Assembly: GCF_025024155.1 (NCBI RefSeq)
Contig: NW_026251736.1
Span: 248,001 to 312,000, forward strand
Length of the DNA: 64,000 bases
Source: Gamsiella multidivaricata
Taxonomy: Eukaryota; Mortierellomycota; Mortierellomycetes; Mortierellales; Mortierellaceae
Reading direction: 5' to 3'
In this document: positions 12,801 through 22,692 of the stretch, one piece after another
Position numbering within the stretch: the first letter of the stretch is position 1
Layout of the letters: each line of letters begins with the position of its first letter
Position numbers and translations under genes: made by a program
The notes under the pieces: generated by a model
The model's input: the letters and a program-made list of their open reading frames with translations, nothing else
The model's database searches: none
What the model was told of the DNA's origin: nothing

Positions 12801-13423
12801 TCGGAGGAAAATATTGTGCCGATGGGGATCGAGCGCCTGTACCCGATCCATATTGATTTCACTCTGTTGCCTGAGCGAGTCAGGCGAATGAAGGATGAAT
12901 TGAGAGGCGTCATTGAAGGAACAGTACCGAGCGTTTACTTGGCCAAGGCACTGGAGAATTATAAGCGCATGGGGGCCTTAGGAGCAAGGAATCCTCATGT
13001 TATTCTGGCGAATGTCGCACAGACCATGGTGCGTGCGCCAACACACCGCTGTACTACAATGCTAACTCCATTGAATAAGTGAGCTAACGCTCCTTTTTCC
13101 TCTACATCTGCTTTTGTTGGGGTTTACTCGACACTAAACAGCCAGGATACTATGGATCGAAGGGCTCAGCAGAGTTGTGCAAGATCCTGACGTCGATGTT
13201 TATAGAGACGAAAATTCTAACCTATGAACTGGCCCAGCCTCAGAAGCCAATTGAATATATCCAACAGGTTCTTGTCCCTGAAGCGGGCCTTCGACTGATT
13301 GCGGAGGACAGGGTGAAGATTCATGGAGATGGCGGCCTAGTCTCGCTGGAGGACGCACGGGAGATCATGATAGACAGCGTTGAATTTGGAAACTACATGC
13401 ACGACATTGAGTTCAACCCATAG
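9885..13423 (+). CDS. RTC4-like domain protein, about 1109 aa
   Basis: Three exons fit: 9885-12192, 12289-13028 and 13142-13423. The first two-thirds is charged, Ser-rich and probably disordered. A 52-residue segment (SDLEDANPL..LPLGI..) is tandemly duplicated with a 156-nt period at about 10860-11150. The last about 340 residues hold the recognisable part: a zinc-knuckle-like CPYCGDALP, a long glutamine stretch, then FEFCRVH...IVPMGIERLYPIHIDF and, across the last intron, PGYYGSKG. This matches the RTC4-like domain named after yeast Restriction of Telomere Capping 4, whose biochemical role is poorly known. Splicing into PGYYG supports the third exon. The chosen ATG is the first in frame, so an upstream exon is possible. 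Confidence 0.75.
10860..11172 (+). repeat. 156-nt in-frame tandem duplication inside the RTC4-like gene
   Basis: The sequence TTGGAGGATGCGAACCCGCT occurs near 10869 and again near 11025, and similarity continues on both sides. Both copies stay in frame, encoding SDLEDANPL(S/K)(T/A)LPLGI(G/K)PK(K/Q)KD followed by L-S-S-K-based linkers. It is a coding duplication of about 52 residues that has since diverged. Confidence 0.85.
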
Positions 13424-14531
13424 TGTTCTATTTCTCTACTTGTAAATAATATTAATTATGGCATTTTGCCATCGGCAGCTGCCAGTGATTTTGTAAAGCA
13501 TGCTTTCCATAATATCGTACAACTACACTAAAAAGAGCCATATGCATTACGTTCCTAAACTTTTTTTTCAGGCCCTTTGTATTTGAATAGTATGTTGGCA
13601 CCGCTAGCCCTCATTCCATTAGCGCCATTGGATTGAAAAGATCACACATCTGATCTTCCCCTTTATATATTCGAATAATTGAACAGGCGAAATAAATGTC
13701 TCGTAGGCCTCGCGGTCCCCCGCTTGATGTTGCCCGCATGGAAAACTCGGATGACCCTTCGTATACTGGACCCCAGCGCTTGCGTATGGGCTCTGTTACA
13801 TAGGAGGGATCGTATAGCACGATATTTAAGTTTCTGTTCTGAACCCGGTGGTACCAATGTTCACACTGCCTCATTTGAGCTGTCACTCGTCTGTACCTCG
13901 CACTGTCCCACAACCTGATGAAAGTCCTTTTCTACTCTATTCTTTTCTCTGGCAAGAACAGAGTCCCCTTTTTTTGTTGAGCTCCCCGCATGTCGTTTAT
14001 GTCCGGGTTATGAGTCGCAGTTTACGCGATTATCTGCTGGCCCACTGGCAGTAGATGAGTTTGAGCGTTTCTCCCGCACGCATCATGCGAGGGCCCGAAG
14101 ATGTCCACATCTTTATCAACCTCACCGCTGTATCATGCAAAGACGTCGCATACTGGCTGTATATCGTCTGACACTAGCGCCGTGAGGGATTGGATATGAA
14201 GTTCTGTCGTGCTCGGGTGCGACATCGACAAGCGATGTAAAGTAACAACAACGGCGGTGATAATGCACAGCATGGACATCGATCCTATTGCTTTGTTGCT
14301 TTGTTGCTTTGTGGTTATGCGGTACCGCAGACACGTTTTACTACGCGTGTCAAGCCGCATCAAGAAACAGAATGTATGCGCTACAAACAACGCAGACAAT
14401 ATATTTGCTGTAACAAGGTAAATCAGGGCCAAGATAAAATAGACTATATAATGATGCTGTGGTTAAGAATGGTAAAATAGACAAGCTTGAAAACACATTT
14501 ATTTGACGACGTAGGATAGGGAATTGCAACG
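13424..14531. other. Intergenic stretch between convergent genes
   Basis: This is the space between the 3' ends of the RTC4-like gene (+) and the BRCA1-like gene (-). TGTAAATAATATTAATTATGG just after the first stop is AT-rich and may serve 3'-end formation. Short frames on both strands show no coding signature. No RNA gene is seen. Confidence 0.4.
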
Positions 14532-16845
14532 TTATGCAGGATCCGTGTCCACCAGCTGGTTCATATCATACTTCGCAATAGAGTCAAACAGATTCTTGCA
14601 ATGCACAACCCGAACAGTTTTGCCCAACGACTGTGCCAGCTCTTTCATCGATCGTACTTCTGTCTTCAGCTTCTTTAGACTCATCACACCCTCGCTGGTA
14701 TGATCATACAAGATAAGATGCCGCGTAGATTCGTCAACTACGTCCGTGTCTGCAGAATTGTGATGGCTCGCAATTGACCGTGCAAACCGTGTATCGCGAA
14801 GAAAAAGTTGTGGGACGACAGTTCCTCCACCGGTTCTGATAATCAATTCGACTTCTTCTTTTGTGGGTTTGTTGAAAATACCAAAGAGCTGCACCTCGCA
14901 CCCAGTAAACAGAGGAGGTTCCTAGCGATATTGAAAAAAAAACAAGACAAATTATTGCTTAATGACCTGGGAAAAAAGAACAATCGCATCAAAACAGACA
15001 AGAGATTGGGGCTTACCCCTCGCTGCTGACTGATACGCGACTTCTTGGGAGCATTGACATCAAACTCGTTATCATAAATTTGGTACGGCACTTCATCCAC
15101 CCAATACCCTGCACTCATCGAGACATTAATCCCTTTTTCGACAAAATAAGTTAAGGCGGGGTGTCAGGGAACAGCTCGACACAAGACAATACACACAGAG
15201 TGAACGATATCACTTACATTCATATCGAAGGACCCAACAGCCGCGGAGCACACCCAAAAAGTATTTCACGGTCCGTCCGCTGCCGCTTTCACTTTGTTCC
15301 AGCGCTACGCACGATATGTTGAAGACTAAGGTTAGTACAGGAACAACTTTACTGTGAAAATAAAACATAGAACGATAGCACTTACTCAAATCCATAACAA
15401 TATGCGTTGGTCGGGTAACCAAGTCATCAATGGCTCTCGCCTTAAGTATCCTCGCCGCATGCTCCAGTTGTTGCTAATACGAAGAGCAAAAGAGTTGTAG
15501 TGTTAACCAAAAAATCCTATGCTATTGAGAGGGATCAGTTACCATAAAGCTTATAGCTCACCTTTTTTGAGGGTGACATGAAAGTCGCACATAGAATGAC
15601 GTTCGTCTCTTTTGACGATGGGCTCTGAGTTGGAGGACAGGTGTCAGCGCTTGCACCGGGGTCTGCCGTTGTAGATGCCGGTTCCTGCTTTGGGATCACA
15701 GGGTTTAGTTGGTCCTGAAGTGTGGGAGTTAGTCGAACATTGTCGTCATCTTGCTCCTGCTTTACTCTTCGAGAATCAGGTTGCGAGTCTTCCTGCTTTT
15801 GGCGTAATCGAATCTGTGGTCGTGGCGCTTCTGGTATTGGTGCTGTAGGTCTTATTATGGTCTCGTCCAATGTGACAAGATATATCATAGATATCATCTT
15901 CTCGGCGAGTAAGGCGGCCTGCGAATGCGGGATGGTGTCGAGATTCACATCAAAGCTATCAATATCCATGTCAAACTCGCTAGCCTGATTCTGCGGTAGA
16001 GCTTCATCGTTTGGCTGTGTACCGTTACTATCTTCCGACTTGTTGCCCGGCGCGATTGTTGAATCTGTATCATTACCCGCATCTTCAGGTCTGCTGAGTG
16101 ACGAACTTGGATATTGCTCTTCCTGAGGCCTTGGTTCGGTGCTCAGAGACCCCCCGATCTTTTCAGGATACGGGAACAATTGTGTTAGATTGGCTTTAGG
16201 TTCGGTCTCATAGATTCTGGGTGCCTGCGATAATGCTATGCAGGCGAGACGCCATGATACGCAGTACATACGGTCAACAACCAAACCAAAAATCTTTGTT
16301 AAATTGGTGGCAACAAACATCACCGAGTGTAAGATTTTGTGACATACTTGATCCATTCTCGACTTCGAAGGCCTCTCTCAGTCGGAGGAACGCGTTGATT
16401 AATTGTCCCAAATGACCGACTTTGTTCAAACTTCTTTTGGTCACCCGAGCCTTGCAGAGAGGACATCCTTCCATGCGATCCAGCGCATGAAGAATACATT
16501 GACGGCAAAACGTATGATTGCACCCGGTTGACATTGGTTCATCCATTGTACCTAGGCTAACGAGATAGCAGTTGACGACAGCTCATTGTCAGTGCCAATA
16601 CAGGAGATCATTGGCCACCATAGCGCTTCCTTGCACTGTGAGAGGCAATGTCCAGCAGTCATTGCACCATACCATATTGGGCACTTGAACTCTTCTTGCA
16701 TTCGTAGAAGGATTCCGACTGCAGTGTCTGGCAAGATCTCCTGTTGTGTATGCTGTTGCTCTTCGTCATCTTGGTCAGGAATCCTGGCATGGCTCTTTCC
16801 AGCGTCTGCATTCATCATTGTTGTAGTCATGAAGGCATGCCGCAT
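14532..16845 (-). CDS. BRCA1-like RING and tandem-BRCT protein, about 578 aa
   Basis: Seven exons splice in phase: 16845-16673, 16556-16348, 16235-15562, 15473-15386, 15304-15218, 15132-15017 and 14921-14532. The first junction restores a C3HC4 RING: KCPICLGTMDEPMSTGCNHTFC, then CRQCILHAL and GCPLCKARVTKRSL, very close to the BRCA1 RING. The middle (about 100-355) is acidic and disordered. The C-terminus has two BRCT repeats: NVILCATFMSPSKK...TVKYFLGVLRGCWVLRYEW, with the conserved Trp, then PLFTGCEVQLFGIF. RING plus tandem BRCT defines the BRCA1/BARD1 family: ubiquitin ligases acting at DNA breaks in the nucleus. Residues following the RING resemble BRCA1 more than BARD1, and no ankyrin repeats are present. 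The methionine used is one of several in-frame options. Confidence 0.85.
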
Positions 16846-16967
16846 TCGAGAGGACGAGGGGGTAGTGGCAAAGAAGGTGAGGAGGCATTTTCAGGTATGG
16901 CCCTGGATCGAAGGGGTCGTGACCGCAAATATGCATTGCCACCAATTATGTGAACGTTCAGAGGAAC
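16846..16967. promoter_or_regulatory. Probable bidirectional promoter
   Basis: Only about 120 bp separate the predicted start codons of the BRCA1-like gene (-) and the unrecognised gene (+). The interval has no TATA box. A head-to-head pair this tight suggests a shared promoter, which is inference from spacing. Confidence 0.45.
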
Positions 16968-19567
16968 GCAATGTTGGATCGTTTTTGTTCCCATTCCGAT
17001 GCGACCATGAATCACAGAAAGATCGCAGCAAGGAATTTAGTCAACAATCCGCGGATAGACCTTCACAGCTCCACAAGACCTGTCAAGCAGCACCAACGGC
17101 CCGTTATCAACAACGTGGGACCTCATGATCGCACCAAGGACACTGCCGGGGTAGAGCAAGCTGACAGGCTACTGGCGGCCATCCTTGTATTCTACAAGGA
17201 CGCCATCATCAACTCTATCGCCCCATTATATCTACCATCATTACTGAAGGATCTCGCAGCCTACATAAAATCTGTTCCTCCCCAGACCACCCAATTGATA
17301 TCCAAAGGGAGCACCGATCTGGAGAACGATTCGGCCAATGTTGTGTTAGCAGCAATTGACTCAGAAATGCTGATACCGCTCACTGACCGACTCTTTCACG
17401 CCATTGTCAACCTCTCAAGGCCATGTAGCTCCTTCAAAGAATCCATCGAGGTATAGTATAAATCAAATGCTGTTTAGGCAAAGTGCTAATGGACAGAAGT
17501 AGAGATTAATGCTGGCTGCGACTACCATGCGAAAATTCCTGCATAGCTTAACGCGGGTGCTATATTCAATGTTGTTATTGCGTCTATCATGGAGGGATCG
17601 GAGACCCACGACTGCGAACGGCTATTGACACTCTGCATATATCTCAAGGACACCGAAAACTGCTGTAAGTTGGCAAACTCGTGCAGCGATGTACGGACAT
17701 GTTTGATAAAAATCCGATTCATCTTATTTTGCTTGAACAGATCCGCTGCGTAGTCTCGCAAGCACTGTCTGCTTGGATGTTATCTCCGTATCATCGCTGC
17801 CACTCTATGCACGAACATCCATTTTGCGATTCATCTTGGGACCTGCTAACTTTATTCTGCACCATCTGGAGACGCGGATCGTCCTCTCGCAACGAATACA
17901 GGACTTGGTATGGATTCAACAGCGTGAACTAGCGTTCTAGTATTTGAAAATCCATGGACTGACTCGCCAACGTACACATTGATCATTCAAATAGCTCCAG
18001 GAGGACTTGTACGATGACATAGAGTTCAGATCTGCGGTTAAACGGATTGCGAGAAAGATCGGTCTACGCAAGCCTAGTTCTATCTACGAGCAACAAAAGT
18101 GCAGGTATTTTAGCCTCAACCAATGCGCCGACATAGCCCCAGCCACGATTGACTTGATATTGACCATCGAGTTTTAATGTTCTTGATTGTAGGCTGTACC
18201 GGTATCTGGATCTTGTTGTTCTGGATCCCACAGGATATTGTCAAAAGGATATCATCGCTGAGGTTCTTTATTACAATCTGAACTTCACACTCATGGATAC
18301 TTATCAACTCAACAGACTATAGTCTAACACAATGATCCTGTTTCGCTTGAACTCTAGCACATGGCCGCTGCTCAGTGGAGAAACACTCTTGATCGGGATT
18401 TGATCGTTAATCTTTATTTGACCGAATACAGGCACCAAATGCTACCGTTCCTGGAGGTCATACGTGCGATGGGCATTACTTTCACCATGTTTGAGCCCAA
18501 CCCTATCTACAGTGGAGTTATGGGAGAACAGGGTGTCCTTGACGAGGTAATGGTCCACCTCTGTCTGGCTCAACGTCAGGTTTACTCGGCCTTAGGCCAT
18601 CGGGACACTTTATCAAAGCAGACGCAGGATAAGCGTACTATCTCCCACGCTTTTGATCTAGCTTTGGATGCAGCCTTGTTATCACAGGATTCGTCGTCTT
18701 GGATTCAGTCATATTTGGAAGAGGCTAGTGAGAAAATTTGCTGCTCATTTCGAAGCTCCGGGAAAGTTTCGTCCGAGAGCCATTCAAGTTACCTGCTGGA
18801 CTTTGTGAAGCTACTGTTGAAAAGCGTTGTTGTTGCACCTTTACAGCTCGTACCCAGGATAATGTGCATGACAGCCGTATGTTTGCGGTCTTGCAAAAAA
18901 TTACATGAAGGCGCCTATTCAAGGCATTTTATGGTAGGTAGCGCGAGGACTGCAATATTTGCCTCGCAATTAGATCCACAGTGGTTTTTAACCGAGGTAA
19001 TCTGCTTAGACCCGTAAAGTGATAGCAGTGTGTCTGGACATATTCCTGGCGTGTATCGTACACAGAAACGAACCACGATCCAATGTCTCAGCCAGTGCAG
19101 AGGACCAGAGCCGGTGTTTTAAGGACGACCTAGAGATGGCCTTATCCATATTTCTGCTGCTCTTCCCAGCTCAAGATTCATCGACCTGGTTCTGTACATC
19201 GTTCTCGAGTGCTTCCCGAATGTCTGGCCTTTCAGCTGGACCAAGCGTCTGTGCCGACTTTTTGCTAGAGTTGTTCGAGCAGTTGGTCCCTCTCCTGGAA
19301 CGCCAAGCTCAACTGGAACCATCCTCACCAACACTGATGCTGGCCGGTCTCTTGTTTGAACTCCTTTCATTTCAAATACCATCTATTATTCTCATTCGAG
19401 ACAGATTGCGGATACAGGATGTGATGAGCAATATTGCCGATCTTCAAAGGGACTCCAGTTTGTCAGCATCGCCTCTGTGGCAAAAGATGTATGACCCGAC
19501 GCATTGCCCACACCCGTTTCCAGGATTGCAGTCCAGGTTACAAGCACTTGGAGTAAATCCGTCATAA
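16968..19567 (+). CDS. Unrecognised multi-exon protein, about 693 aa
   Basis: A seven-exon model keeps one open frame: 16968-17450, 17547-17664, 17741-17907, 17995-18104, 18193-18262, 18358-18933 and 19010-19567. Most junctions have good GT-AG signals. The fifth donor (GTTCTT) is weak and is chosen because it keeps phase. The protein is leucine-rich, largely helical by composition, with no transmembrane signal and no motif I recognise. Typical segments are MEGSETHDCERLLTLCIYL and PFLEVIRAMGITFTMFEP. It could be an alpha-solenoid scaffold. Its head-to-head position with the BRCA1-like gene allows a link with DNA repair, but that is a guess. The ATG at 17007 is an alternative start. Confidence 0.55.
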
Positions 19568-19672
19568 AATTGAACAAATACATTCTGCAGTTGCATAACG
19601 ACGTCTTTATGGTGTAGAGGAACTATAAGAAAAACATTTGGCGGAACAGAAGATTGGGAAATATGAGGTGGT

Positions 19673-22147
19673 TTATCGCGTTTGAACCTAGCAGACAAAA
19701 GAGCATTGGGATGCGCGTTAGAGACAAATACTCTTTAAATTCGAAAACATTATTGTCGGTACGGAACTCTTGCAATCTGAATTCAAGGCTGGGGCTTACC
19801 AAGTCGTCGATCTTGAGCAGCATCTTAACGGTCTCGGCAGCCAACTCGATCGCACTTGTAGAGACGAGTAAGGGTTGGATGACATTCTCGTCCAAGATAT
19901 TTGTAATAGCTCCCTTGCGAACGTTGATTCCAGCAGTGGTTTCACCCAAGGCGTGGCGGTTACGCAGTTCTGTGACGATGGCGATGGGGTTCAAACCGGC
20001 GTTCTCGGCCAGGGTGATAGGAATGACCTCCAATGCCTCAGCAAAGGCCTGGAAGCAATGTGCCTCCATGCCACGCAACGTCTTCGCATACTCCTGCAAT
20101 CTCAAAGAAATCTCGATTTCAGGTGCCCCTCCTCCTGCGACCAAGTACTTCTTCTTGACCAGGCAGCGAATGACACACAGGGCATCGTGCAGCGAACGCT
20201 CCGCCTCCTCCAACACAAGGGAGTTGGCTCCGTGGCACAAAATTGAAACAGTCTTGCCAGCATGCTTGACTCCAGTGATCTTGACCACACGGGATCCAGC
20301 ATCTTGAACCTCATCGATCAAATCAGCATAACCGAGCTTGTCCTCTGTAAACGAGTCAATGTCCGCAATGGGCTTACATCCCGTGCTCTTGCAGATGAAC
20401 TCAATTTCATCGCGCTCAATATCCTTGACAACCATGATCTTCAGCTTAGCCAAGAAATGGAGTGAAAGATCATTAACAGCATCACGGAGGATTGATTTTT
20501 GGATTAAGAGAACATTGCATCCAGACTTCTTGATCTTCTTGACCATGTTGAGCAGATACTGACGCTCCTCCTTCAGAATCTTATCCATCTGGCGGTAGTC
20601 GTTGACAATAATCTGGTTCTCCATCTATAGAGCGGATTGGCGAGTATGGGATATTAATACGGGTTAGTACATATACGGGACAAATTTCAAAATGGATCAA
20701 TCAGTATTCAAGAGAGGTGGGTTACATCGGGCTTGGGGGGTGAGAGCTGGAACTGAACGAGACCGATCTTGGCCTTCTCAATCCTGGTGGGACCTCCGGC
20801 AGACTTAAGGACATTTTGAGCCAAGACCAGACCATCGACCAACTCAGTATCATCGATCGTTCCTCCGACTTTCTTCACAATGCGAATATCCTTCAAATCT
20901 ACGTTGACAGCGGTGGCGGGGTCAATGACCCTCAAGACGGCGTCGACAGCGATAGGTGCAAATAATCCAGAATACTGAGAGACGATCTTTGAGTTGAGAG
21001 ATGTGCTGGCACTCTTGAGAAGGGAATCGCGATCCGAAAGATCAAGCTTTGTGGCGACCTCAGTCAAGAACTCGTTGGCCTTGTGAGAGGCCTTCTGAAA
21101 TGACTCTGCGATAGTGGTAGGATGGATGCCCTTGTTGAGCATCTTTTGAGCAGCACCCAGCAAAGATCCTGCCAAAACAACGACCGACGTGGTACCATCT
21201 CCAGCCTCAACATCCTGAGCAGCCGATAGATCGACCAGCTAAAGAGAAATCGAGAGATATCAAGTGCAGATTGATTGTTGGTAGCGTGCACTAGAGCGGG
21301 TTCCAGATGCCAGGCATAGCAAATCGCATTAAAGACATCCTACCATTTTAGCAGCTGGGTGGAGAACAGCCATGTGCTTCAAGATGGTTGCACCGTCGTT
21401 GGTGATAATAACCTCGCCATTGCTGGTCTTGATCTAATGCCAGCACCATGAAAATGAGTACGTTAATTGCTGTGTAACAACATGATTCGCAAGGTATGTT
21501 GTAAAAGGAATGCAACTGAATAACCTGGGCATTCCTTCTTACCATCTTATCCATGCCCTTAGGGCCCAAAGAGGTGCGGACGGCATCACTGACAGCTATA
21601 GGAATCAGTTAATGTAAGGAGAAATGCGGTACGTGTCAGTACACAGCAAATTGAACTGAAACAGAGAATGCGTGGGCAATTGATCCATGGTCGCGCGAAT
21701 GGCGCTCGAATCCTGGTTATAGTCCTGTTTTTTGACTGAGCAACATTCTCAGGTAAGCGCAGCAGTTTGCGTTATTCTGTGTCGTTCCTTGTTGCCGCTT
21801 TCAGCCGTGATATGATCGAAGCAGTGAACAAATCAGGGTTGCCCTCTCGCGGCGCGCCAAAGATCACTGGAATCTGCCGAGAAACGTCGTTGCTACCAGT
21901 GCCGTGGGCACTAATTTTTTATTCACCACGCTCGAATCGAAGTGCTTCTCGAGGTAGTCCAGAGAGGCTGAATACTTGGTAGATGACCGAGAAGAGACGC
22001 GATGGGGAGGGGAAGAAGAACATTAACGTGAGGGGCTCAGGTCGTACCCTTGGCGGCGATGATGTTGCTAAGTCTGACTTCGACGGGCTTGTCCTTGTCC
22101 TTGAACGATCCGCCTCCGGTCCTAGGTGCTGGTGCTGCGTCAACCAT
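19673..22147 (-). CDS. CCT4: T-complex protein 1 subunit delta (CCT4), 531 aa
   Basis: Six exons fit: 22147-22048, 21595-21543, 21433-21344, 21238-20726, 20624-19800 and 19687-19673. The product is a subunit of the hetero-oligomeric TRiC/CCT chaperonin, which folds actin, tubulin and other cytosolic proteins using ATP. Group II chaperonin signatures are visible: [27 protein letters not shown], the nucleotide-binding [14 protein letters not shown], and a long match to CCT4 around [20 protein letters not shown] and [20 protein letters not shown]. Delta identity rests on the [19 protein letters not shown] region and the C-terminal KIDDLVQTR, whose last four residues come from a 15-nt terminal exon. 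The length is normal for the family. The start [20 protein letters not shown] is the only sensible one. Confidence 0.95.
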
Positions 22148-22692
22148 GGCGAGTGCTGTATTTGTGGGTGATGGGAAGGATGGGAGGGATGGGTTGATGG
22201 AGGGGATTCGTTCCAGAAGGCCAGAGAAGAACTGATCAGGTCAAGTCGGATAAACCACACGTCACTGCCTGGCCTGGCCTGGAAATAAATCTTTTTCGCC
22301 ACCATTTTTTTTAAAGGCCAGTTATTTATTGGGTCTACAACACTATTGACTAGTTGGTCTGTTTGAGCTGGCCAACGAGCTGCTTACTCAGAGATCTGAT
22401 CGGGACAAACGACTCAGTGTTATCAGTAATAAAGTGCTGCTGTTTTGACGCATTACTATGGTATGCAGAGCCTCAGAGGTCCAGGTTGTTTGCACTAAAC
22501 TCATGTAAAAAGATGCGACCCCCATCATATGGTTGATTGCTGCCAGATATTCTTGTCTTCTTAATCTCAGGTACACATCCATATCGAACCCCTCAGGCCT
22601 AAACCCAAGTGCGTCATGGTACATCAAGAGATATTGTTTTCTTTATTCTCTAGTATGTATATACAGATACTGTCCTCAAGGAGCGAGGAGCA
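22148..22692. promoter_or_regulatory. Space between the UCS gene 3' end and the CCT4 start
   Basis: Both flanking genes are on the minus strand. The interval therefore holds the 3' UTR of the UCS gene and the promoter and leader of CCT4. A short repeat (GATGGGAAGGATGGGAGGGATGGG) lies near 22170-22195. No gene is seen. Confidence 0.4.

Noticed and set aside
16557..16672. Unspliced reading with Trp in place of the second RING cysteine
   Set aside because: A GTATGG...CGTTAG intron restores CPICLGTMDEP with the exact BRCA1 spacing, so the apparent missing ligand is a reading artefact.
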